From positions 1 through 53,331 of IMG/VR virus record IMGVR_UViG_3300036828_001070: a DNA stretch of 53,331 bases; one strand, 5' to 3'. The stretch is from a virus. The notes under the pieces were generated by a model that saw only the letters and a program-made list of their open reading frames with translations, was not told the DNA's origin and did no database searches. A program made the translations under genes and the position numbers. Shown here one piece after another: positions 39,080 to 46,149 of this stretch; position 1 is the stretch's first letter; each line of letters opens with the position of its first letter.

Positions 39080-39622
39080 TCAAAAAGGGATATCGTCGTC
39101 AGTAATACCCACTTCCTGATACTCTTCATCCTCGTTGACAGGTGGTTTCGCCGGCTTCACTTTACCGCCCGATAGCGCCCTGCCGAACAGTGCATCCAGT
39201 TCGCGGGTCTCCTTCGCATTCAGCGGAGCTACCTCGCGCGCCAGGCCGCTGTTGCTGATGTCCCAGCGTTCGCGCATCTCGCCATCTTGGCCCGGCTCAT
39301 GCTTGCACCACAGATCCACCTGCTGGCCTTTCATGCTGATGTGGTCGGGGTGGGCAGGATCCAGCTGGGAGAACTGCGTTCCCTGAAAGCCCAGCGTCTG
39401 CAGCTTCTCCACGATGAAGGGCACAGTCTTTTCCGTGATGGTCCAAAAAATCGTTCGCTCGTACTGGTAGCGGTGCGGCGCATAGCTGTCGCCGTCAGGA
39501 ATACCCAGAATCTTCACCCGCATCACCAGCTGCTTATTGCCGGTACTGGCCTTGGTCAGGCTATGGGAAACAATCTCCGCCACATGCACGCCAACCTCGT
39601 AGAAGGGTCCGTTGCTAGGCAT
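39080..39622 (-). CDS. ssb: Single-strand DNA-binding protein-like (180 aa)
   Basis: The C-terminus ends TDDDIPF, the acidic tip of SSB proteins that binds partners such as RecO or primase. The body is OB-like with YERTIFWTITEKTVPFIVEK. GGAGG precedes ATG 39622, which overlaps the ATPase stop. Assignment is from the tail, position and size. Confidence 0.7.
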   Translation of the reverse strand: MPSNGPFYEVGVHVAEIVSHSLTKASTGNKQLVMRVKILGIPDGDSYAPHRYQYERTIFWTITEKTVPFIVEKLQTLGFQGTQFSQLDPAHPDHISMKGQQVDLWCKHEPGQDGEMRERWDISNSGLAREVAPLNAKETRELDALFGRALSGGKVKPAKPPVNEDEEYQEVGITDDDIPF

Positions 39623-40544
39623 TGACGGCCTCCATCTTCTCCGGCTCTGCCGCCACTTTGCCTACCGGCTTGCGACTGCTCCTGACCGCCTCGCTAAGGT
39701 TCTTCCAGCCCTCGGCCGCATCCGCGCCCATGTCGATCTCATCCGGCAGCCCCAGCCGGTTCTTGGCGTCGAAGGTGGGATTGTCGGAGTTGGTGTATGC
39801 GATACGCTGACTCACCTCGGCGGCCTTACCCTTTTTGCCTGGCTCCGCGATCTTGGTTCCCTGCTTTACCAGCACTTCGAAGTTGCCGAAGATGATGTTG
39901 TCCAGCCAGCCCTTGGTCAGCCCCCAGGTCTTCTCATGCATCTCCGGCATGTAGCGGTCGTAGTCGGCGCCGCCGGGATTCTTGAAGGTCCGGATGCGGG
40001 TGTGGACCAGGAAAAAGATGGTCATGCCTTTCTCTTTGCGCAACTCATCCAGCGCATTCAAAAACATGCGCCAGTCCGCCAGCGCCACCTCGTAGCCGCG
40101 CTGATAACCCATAAACCCGCGCTCTCCCCAGTCGCCTTCGAAGTCACGCTGACAGACGTACTCGTGCATCATGCGTTCGGCGCCGTTGGCGGTATCGAGT
40201 ATCAGCGTCTTGTAAGGATGATCTTCCGTGCGGAGAAACTTCACCGCCGCCAGCAGATCAGCCCAGGTAGTGGCTTCAGGGAAATGCGGTGTGGGCGGAA
40301 GCTGGCCGGAATCGATAAGCGTTACCAGACCGGTCTCGCCGCGTGTCATCAGGAAGATCGGCGCCCGCGAGTAAGCCAGGATGCTGGTCTTGCCAAAGCC
40401 TACGCCGGCGTGAAAGGCCCAGCGGCTGGGGAGGGCGATGCCCTTGCTGGTGATATCCGCCACGGTGAAGACTTTGGTGGTAACCGTTGTGGCGACTGGT
40501 CCCGACAGCGGTTGCCGGGGAGTACGCATAGTAGTTGGACTCAT
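39615..40544 (-). CDS. RecA-like P-loop ATPase (309 aa)
   Basis: GVGFGKTS (residues 47-54) is a Walker A; KTLILDTANG near 110 is Walker B; TIFFLVHTRIR follows as a sensor-like strand. This AAA_24-type phage ATPase usually partners SSB and an exonuclease in recombination. ATG 40544 with CAGGAG upstream. Ends inside the SSB start. Confidence 0.75.
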   Translation of the reverse strand: MSPTTMRTPRQPLSGPVATTVTTKVFTVADITSKGIALPSRWAFHAGVGFGKTSILAYSRAPIFLMTRGETGLVTLIDSGQLPPTPHFPEATTWADLLAAVKFLRTEDHPYKTLILDTANGAERMMHEYVCQRDFEGDWGERGFMGYQRGYEVALADWRMFLNALDELRKEKGMTIFFLVHTRIRTFKNPGGADYDRYMPEMHEKTWGLTKGWLDNIIFGNFEVLVKQGTKIAEPGKKGKAAEVSQRIAYTNSDNPTFDAKNRLGLPDEIDMGADAAEGWKNLSEAVRSSRKPVGKVAAEPEKMEAVNA

Positions 40545-40584
40545 GGTATTGCTCCTGTGAATTTCAAGTTGTGTGGGAAAATCC

Positions 40585-41172
40585 TTAGTTGACTCCAATC
40601 CGTACAGCCAGAGCTGCACGTTCGACCTCCGTCAAATCCCATGCAGCACAAACGATCCATAAATCGCCCTGCCCCGCACGGCGCAGTAGCATCGGGTCTT
40701 TCGGCGGAACTAAATTCCACTCAGCCTCGAAAAGAATGTGATAGTTTTCGAGGCCACGCTTGGGGCGCAAGGGCAAGGGGATTTGTGGCACGATGGCGCG
40801 TTGCCGCCGCTCCAGCTTGATGCCGGGAAAGCGGTTCAAGGGAAGCTCGATGCGCTGGCGGGTCAGGTGGGAGGAGTGCAACGCCGCCGCTGTCGTGGCG
40901 AAGACGAGGTTGGATTTCGGCCACCTGTTCGTGTCCAGCCAGCAATGCTTGGCATCCGCCCGCACGATAGCCAAGCGGGGGAGACCGTCCACTCCCACTC
41001 CTGCTTTAACGATGCTCTCTAGGGCTTGAATCACGACCTTACCTTGGCTGAGAGCGTGGTACGTGCGCATTACCTCACGATCAATCGGCTGTGACCAGTG
41101 TTGATGCTTGCGATAATCCCGCCATAATTGATTAGCCTTATCGCGCTCTAAAACGATTTGCTGGGTCTCCAT
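40585..41172 (-). CDS. Conserved phage protein (195 aa)
   Basis: LWRDYRKHQHWSQPIDREVM then RTYHALSQGKVVIQALESIV is a pattern I recognise from phage recombination operons without a known role. The C-terminal half has short beta motifs (RQRAIVPQIPLPLRPKRG). It sits between the nuclease and the ATPase. Weak ribosome binding site (GGTGA). Confidence 0.6.
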   Translation of the reverse strand: METQQIVLERDKANQLWRDYRKHQHWSQPIDREVMRTYHALSQGKVVIQALESIVKAGVGVDGLPRLAIVRADAKHCWLDTNRWPKSNLVFATTAAALHSSHLTRQRIELPLNRFPGIKLERRQRAIVPQIPLPLRPKRGLENYHILFEAEWNLVPPKDPMLLRRAGQGDLWIVCAAWDLTEVERAALAVRIGVN

Positions 41173-41185
41173 GATTCACCGTCCC

Positions 41186-42286
41186 TCAAGTCAGAACTGT
41201 TTGCTGTTGCTGTTGCTGTTGCTGTTGTTTCTGCAACGCCAGGAAATACTGCTCCAGCGCATCGTGCATCATGGTCCCAAAAAAAATGCTTTCCTTCTCC
41301 TCTTCGTCCAGCTTCTCTACCCCCAGTTCGTACTGGAAGTAATGCTTCTGCCGGCAAGTCTGAAAGCAGCGCACCCGGCTGTTGGTCAACACATCGGTGC
41401 CGCGCGCGGGAGCGAGTGTCTCCGGATAACTGTTCAGCACCGGCAATTCGTTGTGCACCCAATCTTTCTGGATCCATTTCTCGCTATCGATGGTGTCGTA
41501 GCCGCTGCACACCCCCAGAAACTTGCAGGGTGAGTTATAGGTGAAACAGGCGCCGGAGTTGCGGGGATGGCGTCCGCTGTTGCGCGCCAGCAGGATGTCC
41601 TGTGCATGTCCCCACAGTTCGATCCCGTACTCGCGGATCTCCGCGTCCAGGCGGGGCACCTTGCGCCGCTGGAAGTACCACTCCGACCGCTCAAAGCAGC
41701 AGTCGTAAGCCAGCCGCGCCGCATACATTAACGGAGTCTCACGCTCACTCTCTCTGAATAGCTGCGCCTCGGCATCGTCCAGTTCGAAGTCGTAGTACAT
41801 GCTCGAATCCAGGATGACGGTCGTATCCTTTTTGGAGAGCGCCTTGGGCGAGATTCCCGGCTTGCGAATCACATCCCAGATCCCGCAGTCCACCTTATTG
41901 CCGTTCAGCCACTCCAGCAGCATGTAGTGGCTTACCTGGCCCTCGATGGCCAGTTGCTTCCAGTACGGCGCCAGCGGATCGGTAATGTCCTGCGATGCGG
42001 TCTTGTGATCGAAGACTACTTTGGCTCCGGTAGCAATCTCGGTCGCGCGCACATCGATCTTGCCCGCTTCGATAAAACTCCTGCTCTTGCGTCCGGTCTC
42101 CGGATTAAAAAGATCGCTGGTCAGCACACACTCCACATCATCGATGCGGTAAGGCGCATCCTTCCAGCGATGGTCGTAGCCGATCAGCAGACCGTAGCAC
42201 TTGGCCGCCACCAGGATGTCACCTGCCTCGCCGGCCGTCAGGTACGGTTGCAGTACCTCATGGGCCGCCTGCAGGGCGTAGCTCAC
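41186..42286 (-). CDS. PD-(D/E)XK exonuclease, apparently circularly permuted (366 aa)
   Basis: RecB-family nuclease. GRKSRSFIEAGKIDVR then FDHKTAS (92-98, metal and catalytic D-x-K) lie near the N-terminus, and a Cys-rich ACFTYNSPCKFLGVC Fe-S-like cluster at about 253-268. The domain that normally opens this family, SRVRCFQTCRQKHYF with FFGTMMH, is instead at residues 303-341, at the C-terminus. A poly-Gln run follows. GTG start (GTGA overlap). Probably pairs with the RecA-like ATPase for strand resection. Confidence 0.75.
   Translation of the reverse strand: MSYALQAAHEVLQPYLTAGEAGDILVAAKCYGLLIGYDHRWKDAPYRIDDVECVLTSDLFNPETGRKSRSFIEAGKIDVRATEIATGAKVVFDHKTASQDITDPLAPYWKQLAIEGQVSHYMLLEWLNGNKVDCGIWDVIRKPGISPKALSKKDTTVILDSSMYYDFELDDAEAQLFRESERETPLMYAARLAYDCCFERSEWYFQRRKVPRLDAEIREYGIELWGHAQDILLARNSGRHPRNSGACFTYNSPCKFLGVCSGYDTIDSEKWIQKDWVHNELPVLNSYPETLAPARGTDVLTNSRVRCFQTCRQKHYFQYELGVEKLDEEEKESIFFGTMMHDALEQYFLALQKQQQQQQQQQTVLT
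41203..41234. repeat. GTTGCT/CAGCAA repeat (poly-Gln coding)
   Basis: Tandem trinucleotide tract encoding nine or more Gln at the nuclease C-terminus. Such runs slip during replication, so copy number may vary. Confidence 0.6.
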
Positions 42287-42531
42287 TCCTCTACCCCCGC
42301 CGGCTCCCGGTTGCCAATCGGCAGATAGGTGATTATGGTTTCCACCCTCTTCTCCAGCTTCAGATAATCGAGAATGGATGGTCCGGGATTGCGTCTGCCC
42401 TCCAGCACGTCATACACATGGGCCTGAGACACCTTCAGCTGCGCGGCCATCTCTTCGATGGTGCATCCGCTGAAGCGTAGCCGGAGCAGCGTGATAACGT
42501 CTGATGGTTGGAGATGTTTGGGCGGTCTCAT
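42283..42531 (-). CDS. Cro/C1-type HTH regulator (82 aa)
   Basis: FSGCTIEEMAAQLKVSQAHVY then DVLEGRRNPGPSI is a canonical XRE helix-turn-helix ending in an RNPGP turn. No SD is visible before ATG 42531; operator O5 touches the start codon instead, so it may repress itself. It lies at the head of the recombination operon, next to the integrase. Best candidate for the protein bound by the TGTAG network. Confidence 0.7.
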   Translation of the reverse strand: MRPPKHLQPSDVITLLRLRFSGCTIEEMAAQLKVSQAHVYDVLEGRRNPGPSILDYLKLEKRVETIITYLPIGNREPAGVEE

Positions 42532-42549
42532 AATAGGCTGCTGGCTACA
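42532..42549. promoter_or_regulatory. Operator-like palindrome O5
   Basis: AATAG-GCTGCTGG-CTACA, one mismatch from the consensus. The minus-strand text TTGTAGCCAGCAGCCTA is identical over 17 bp to O6 at 43907-43923 in the other orientation. It abuts the ATG of the Cro-like gene. Confidence 0.55.
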
Positions 42550-42730
42550 ATGAAACTTCGCTGAAGCGTTGTCAAGGGTTTCGGCAACCACGATCTGCTC
42601 AAATTTGCAAGCGTAAATGTCAGGTAAAAGCACTCTATGGTCAGCAATGGGCAATAAATGTTGTGGAAAATCCTGTGGAAATCTCCCGCACTGCCGCAAA
42701 AATAAATTTAGGTCTCGGCGGATACGTTGT

Positions 42731-42762
42731 TGTAGGCTTTTGCCGATGTAGGCTATTGCCGG
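42731..42762 (+). promoter_or_regulatory. Tandem operator-like 16-bp units
   Basis: TGTAGGCTTTTGCCGA followed directly by TGTAGGCTATTGCCGG. Both carry the left half-site and the GCT-TTG core. It ends 11 nt before the GTG of the 119-aa gene, so binding could control leftover or lysogeny genes. Confidence 0.45.
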
Positions 42763-42772
42763 AAGGAATTCT

Positions 42773-43132
42773 GTGATTAAGAAACGTGTCAACTCGTCCC
42801 GCAATACCTTTGCCGTAGCCCTCAAGCACGCCGAAAAGGAACTGGCCAGCAAGCTCAAGGAACGCATGGAAGCTCAGAACGTAGTGGCCCGCCTCAACTA
42901 CGAGATTCCCAATCTGCAGAACATGGTCCGCGTGCTAGAGCGGCAACTGACTCCGGAAGCCATCCCACCGCAGCTACAGGAGTCCGTCGCTTTGCCACCC
43001 TTTGCTCTCGATGGTCTGCCTCCAGTCAAAGAGGTGGAGCCGGGCATGGGATCCATCCCCTTCAGTGGTGAGCTGCCGGCACTCGATATCGAAAGCGTTA
43101 TTCCCGAGATCGCGAAGGATGGGTGGAAGTAA
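42773..43132 (+). CDS. Coiled-coil protein (119 aa)
   Basis: GTG start at 42773 with AAGGAATTCT upstream. KHAEKELASKLKERMEAQNV and RLNYEIPNLQNMVRVLERQL give a long heptad pattern, then a Pro/Glu-rich tail (VPPIPF-type segment KEVEPGMGSIPF). Placed before the DUF7694-like gene in a short rightward operon under the tandem sites. Function unknown. Confidence 0.55.
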   Translation: MIKKRVNSSRNTFAVALKHAEKELASKLKERMEAQNVVARLNYEIPNLQNMVRVLERQLTPEAIPPQLQESVALPPFALDGLPPVKEVEPGMGSIPFSGELPALDIESVIPEIAKDGWK

Positions 43133-43474
43133 ATGGCGATTGCGTTGATCCAGCCCAAACCGAAGTGGAAAGAGATCGCTTGCCCCATGCGCTACTGTCG
43201 CGCTTATCGCTGGGGCTATGTCACTGTCTTTGTCGGACAGGAACCGCAGATTGGCTGGCACCTCAGCATCTCACAGCCATACCGCTATCCCACCTGGGAC
43301 GAGATTAAGGCAGCAAGATACGATCTATTGCCGCATGATGTGACCATGGCCATGATTCTCCCACCTACCGGGGAGTACGTTAACCTTCACCCAAACTGTT
43401 TCCATCTGCACCAGATCCCCGGCGAATTTGAGCGTTCCGTTCCAGCAGAGCAAGCGCATCAGCTGCATCGTTGA
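43133..43474 (+). CDS. DUF7694-like protein (113 aa)
   Basis: RYDLLPHDVTMAMILPPTGE, then YVNLHPNCFHLHQIPGEF is a motif I recognise from the DUF7694 phage family. It starts one base after the coiled-coil stop with GGAAG upstream. Its 3' end overlaps the opposite-strand 94-aa gene by 95 nt. Activity unknown. Confidence 0.6.
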   Translation: MAIALIQPKPKWKEIACPMRYCRAYRWGYVTVFVGQEPQIGWHLSISQPYRYPTWDEIKAARYDLLPHDVTMAMILPPTGEYVNLHPNCFHLHQIPGEFERSVPAEQAHQLHR

Positions 43475-43664
43475 CGCCCTGCATGTAACAGGAACGCACT
43501 AGTATGCCGAGATCGTGCGCGCGCGCCCCATTCCACAGATAAGCACCCATCATGCCCGCCGTACGGTCAGCAGCGATCTCAACCATCTTCGCCGGCGGAA
43601 TATAGCCACGCACCTCGAACCGGTCGCCTAGACGCTTGTGCTCGTATTTGCGATAGCGCTTCAA
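43380..43664 (-). CDS. Unknown protein downstream of the excisionase (94 aa)
   Basis: MKRYRKYEHKRLGDRFEVRG... (TTG start, TTGA overlap with the excisionase stop). The core AARAHDLGILVRSCYMQGVN-like region contains DLGILVRSCYMQGVNDAAD. Convergently overlaps the DUF7694-like gene. Co-expressed with the excisionase; function unknown. Confidence 0.5.
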   Translation of the reverse strand: MKRYRKYEHKRLGDRFEVRGYIPPAKMVEIAADRTAGMMGAYLWNGARAHDLGILVRSCYMQGVNDAADALALLERNAQIRRGSGADGNSLGEG

Positions 43665-43891
43665 GCAACAATCTTTTTCTGAAACGGCCGCTGAGAACGT
43701 ATTGGCTTATTCAAATCCACCGTATGCACGGTACGGGATGCAACCAAGTCATCGATGGTGCTTTGTTTAATCATGGGCGTCTTGCCCATCCTCACGTATT
43801 CAATCTCTTTCCGCCCCATCCAACTGCGGAGTCGCCGGATCGAGATATTCAGTTGCTGGGCAGCTTTCTCTACAGTAAGAAGAGTTACCAT
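43661..43891 (-). CDS. Excisionase / HTH_17-type DNA-binding protein (76 aa)
   Basis: LTVEKAAQQLNISIRRLRSW then MGRKEIEYVRMGKTPMIKQS is a MerR/excisionase-type winged helix. It diverges from the integrase, sharing a 115-nt control region with O6 and a TTGACA-type promoter. GGGAGGAATC lies 6 nt before ATG 43891. Probably the recombination directionality factor. Confidence 0.7.
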   Translation of the reverse strand: MVTLLTVEKAAQQLNISIRRLRSWMGRKEIEYVRMGKTPMIKQSTIDDLVASRTVHTVDLNKPIRSQRPFQKKIVA

Positions 43892-43907
43892 TTTGATTCC
43901 TCCCAGT

Positions 43908-43925
43908 TGTAGCCAGCAGCCTACT
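43908..43925. promoter_or_regulatory. Operator-like palindrome O6
   Basis: TGTAG-CCAGCAGC-CTACT. It overlaps the -10 and +1 of the excisionase promoter. Confidence 0.55.
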
Positions 43926-43956
43926 GCCCCTTCTCTTTGTTGTCAAGAGCCTACAA
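43920..43956 (-). promoter_or_regulatory. Excisionase promoter with operator-like -35
   Basis: Minus-strand TTGTAGGCTCTTGACAACA (43938-43956) contains TTGACA; 17 nt downstream is TAGGCT (weak -10), where O6 begins. Same design as the early promoter at 27154. Confidence 0.5.
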
Positions 43957-44006
43957 TTCCTGCATTCTATATACAGCTTTCGCCATTTGCTCGAAGAGGA
44001 ATTCTT

Positions 44007-45206
44007 ATGTCTGTCTATCTGAAAAAAGGCTCGCTTGTTTACACCATGGACTTTGAATTTCAAGGTCAGCGCATCAAGGAATCAACCGGCGTTCGTACCA
44101 AAGAGATGGCCCGGAAGGTGGAACGTCTCCGTAAATCTGCACTGGAAGAGGGTAGAGCCGGGGTCGTCAAACCCAAATCACCCCAACTCTTCGCCGCAGT
44201 TGCGGAGGAGTATCTGAATCTGGAAAAAGCCCAGCTCACTCCGGACCAGCAAAAGGGTCATGCGAGTACAGTTCGAATCGACATCTTCAACCTCAAACAT
44301 CTTCTCCCCGTCTTCGGCAAAAAACTGCTCTGCGATATCACCCCGATGGATATAGCGAAGTACCAACAGGACCGGATTCGGAAAGGTGCCGCTCCCAAAA
44401 CCATCAATTTGGAGCTTGGCACCTTCCGCTCTATCACGACTGAGGGTGGTCACTGGGCACGGCTCATTCCCAAAATCAAGATGCTGGATGTGGATGATGA
44501 TATCGGCATCAACCTGACCGATAAAGAAATTGCCGCCCTCCTGGAGTCATGCACTCTCTCAGAATCGCGCATCCTGTATCCGTTCATCGTCATGCTGCTG
44601 GAGACCGGTTCGCGGTCAGGCACGGTAAAGAGTCTCACCTGGGATCGCATCGACTTCCAGGGTGGAGGTCTGCGTTTTGGTGACGACAAGACCAAAGCCG
44701 GATCCGGACGCACGGTACCGATCAGCAAACGGGCGATGGTTGCCCTGGAGTTTTGGGCTGAGAATTTCCCCAAACGGAAGCCTCACCATTTTGTCTTTGC
44801 TCGTGAGATCTATCGCCAGCAGAAAAATGGGGGGGAGGGGGTCCCCCCCATTGGCAGCTACACCACCTATCCCGAAGTCCCGATTACGAGTCTGCAGCGA
44901 TCCTGGGAGACGGCATTGGAACGTACTGGCAGGATTCTGACTGGAAACGCAGATGCGGAACCATTGCAATGCCGTTTCCATGATCTCCGGCACACTGCGG
45001 TCTCGCGCATGATCGCCGCTAAAGTGCCTATTCCCATCATTGCGCAGCTTGTAGGCTGGAGCGCTTCCACGATGATTACGATGGCGGCCCGTTATGGTCA
45101 CTACAGCATGGACACCCTGCGCGGAGCGGTAGAAACCATCTCCGGTTCAGGGTCCCCCCCAAATCCCCACCCATTGGCTCCGTCTAGTGGTGCAAGTTTC
45201 TTGTAA
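44007..45206 (+). CDS. int: Tyrosine integrase (399 aa)
   Basis: The Arg of ETGSRSGTVKSL (residue 203), the HDLRHT box (325-330), W351 in place of the second His, and Tyr 363 in ARYGHYS form the tyrosine recombinase site. The N-terminal ~60 residues form the arm-binding domain. ATG 44007 has GAGGAATTCTT upstream. A G-rich palindrome adds a QQKNGGEGVPPIGS insert (271-284), and the C-terminus is encoded by one copy of a 26-bp repeat. It recombines at the adjacent attP. Confidence 0.85.
   Translation: MSVYLKKGSLVYTMDFEFQGQRIKESTGVRTKEMARKVERLRKSALEEGRAGVVKPKSPQLFAAVAEEYLNLEKAQLTPDQQKGHASTVRIDIFNLKHLLPVFGKKLLCDITPMDIAKYQQDRIRKGAAPKTINLELGTFRSITTEGGHWARLIPKIKMLDVDDDIGINLTDKEIAALLESCTLSESRILYPFIVMLLETGSRSGTVKSLTWDRIDFQGGGLRFGDDKTKAGSGRTVPISKRAMVALEFWAENFPKRKPHHFVFAREIYRQQKNGGEGVPPIGSYTTYPEVPITSLQRSWETALERTGRILTGNADAEPLQCRFHDLRHTAVSRMIAAKVPIPIIAQLVGWSASTMITMAARYGHYSMDTLRGAVETISGSGSPPNPHPLAPSSGASFL
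44826..44852. repeat. G-rich palindrome inside the integrase gene
   Basis: AATGGGGGGG (44826-44835) and CCCCCCCATT (44843-44852), perfect 10-bp arms. It adds Gly/Pro codons to the enzyme and contains the same GTCCCCCCCA text as the two direct repeats near attP. Confidence 0.6.
45150..45175. repeat. 26-bp direct repeat, copy 1
   Basis: GGGT, seven C, then AAATCCCCACCCATT. It lies in the integrase 3' end. An exact second copy is at 45394-45419. Confidence 0.75.
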
Positions 45207-45221
45207 GTTGTTGATTATAAA

Positions 45222-45269
45222 TGGTTGCCCCCCAGGGATTCGAACCCCGATTGATCGGTTCAGAGCCGA
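45222..45269. other. attP: attP candidate: 3' part of a tRNA-Gln(CUG) gene
   Basis: On the minus strand this reads as anticodon loop CTCTGAA (anticodon CUG), variable region, T arm CGGGG-TTCGAAT-CCCTG, acceptor GGGGGCA, discriminator A and CCA. It is 16 nt downstream of the integrase stop, where attP is expected. A phage carrying the tRNA 3' end restores the host gene after integration, so the host site is predicted to be tRNA-Gln. Confidence 0.8.
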
Positions 45270-45314
45270 AAAACAGTCATTTGCTGTATGTAACAACTAC
45301 TAACACTAACTAAC

Positions 45315-45345
45315 AAATCCCCGCATGTTTAGCGGGGATTTATCA
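45315..45345. terminator. Bidirectional terminator
   Basis: AAATCCCCGC (45315-45324) pairs with GCGGGGATTT (45332-45341), 10 bp with A/T tails. It stops transcription between the integrase and the ClpP-like gene. Confidence 0.75.
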
Positions 45346-45393
45346 TTTTCGTCACTACCACTGCTGACAGCAGATAACAGCTAAAACCATTAG

Positions 45394-45419
45394 GGGTCCC
45401 CCCCAAATCCCCACCCATT
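45394..45419. repeat. 26-bp direct repeat, copy 2
   Basis: Same 26 bases as 45150-45175, in a non-coding spacer, 219 bp from the first copy. Together they bracket attP and the terminator. Confidence 0.75.
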
Positions 45420-45510
45420 TTTGTTGAAATTTCTCAGCAAAATGACGACGGCAAAAGCCGCTGCAAACGTAGTTCGATTCGTTACGCAGCTGGCTTGCCT
45501 AAAAGGTGTA

Positions 45511-46077
45511 CTATCCGAGTGCATTCAGCACTTTTGTTCCGACAGGTGGGGAAAACTCCGCTATTTCGTCCGCCATTCTATATTTCACAGCATCCGAGCC
45601 AGAGAAGAAAACATCATGGTAATCAAACTGAGTCCACAATTCTTCGGGCAACCTCAAATGATCGCGGAGGATGATTTCAATCCTGGAATCCTCTATGGAC
45701 AAGTTGGTGGCGAGAGCTTTCAGCTTTCCAGCGCCCGACGTATTGGGATTGTTGGATCCCTTGTGGATCATGAAAAGGGCATTAGCTGTGGTCTTTCTTC
45801 CGTGGGCACCGAGGAAAACTAGAGTGGCGGCAGAAGAGACTTGTCCAGCGTTGTAAAGAATTACTTCAATCCCCAGTTTTTTTAGAGCGTTGTATAAAAA
45901 TACCCCATCGCCAACAAAGCCACCCCAAGATTGAAAGAGAATATGGATCCGCTTTGTTCCTTGCATGGCCACGCTGGTCAAACCATTTACCAACTTTGCG
46001 GAATTGACAGCATTTATATCGCCACAAAATGTGGCCCAAACTTCTTCGGGAGGTGCTGGTTTTTGCTCATCTGACAT
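45511..46077 (-). CDS. ClpP-like serine protease (188 aa)
   Basis: The ClpP/SDH fold: IHILFQSWGGFVGDGVFLYN (oxyanion loop), YNAGQVSSAATLVFLGAHGR with catalytic Ser 82, and MIHKG with catalytic His 105. There is no ClpX partner nearby, so it may be self-acting or pair with a host ATPase. Weak SD (GAGAAT). In the attP-proximal cargo region it is probably a lysogenic-conversion or anti-defence gene. Confidence 0.7.
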   Translation of the reverse strand: MSDEQKPAPPEEVWATFCGDINAVNSAKLVNGLTSVAMQGTKRIHILFQSWGGFVGDGVFLYNALKKLGIEVILYNAGQVSSAATLVFLGAHGRKTTANALFMIHKGSNNPNTSGAGKLKALATNLSIEDSRIEIILRDHLRLPEELWTQFDYHDVFFSGSDAVKYRMADEIAEFSPPVGTKVLNALG

Positions 46078-46134
46078 GGAATGATTCTCTCGCACAGAGA
46101 ACTAATAAATCACTAACAATTCACTGGTAAACGG

Positions 46135-46149
46135 TTGTAGAACCTACAA
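46135..46149. promoter_or_regulatory. Compact palindrome TTGTAG-AAC-CTACAA
   Basis: The same half-sites as the operators but with a 3-nt spacer instead of 8. It overlaps the stop of the Cas4-like gene and lies 58 nt upstream of the ClpP-like start. It could be an operator for a dimer of the same repressor. Confidence 0.4.

Noticed and set aside
39612-40592. A 326-residue plus-strand frame opposite the RecA-like ATPase
   Set aside because: The opposite strand has a Walker A, SD and operon context; this frame has none.
45222-45269. A functional phage tRNA gene
   Set aside because: Only the anticodon-to-CCA half is present; the 5' acceptor and D arm are missing, so it is an attachment site, not a gene.
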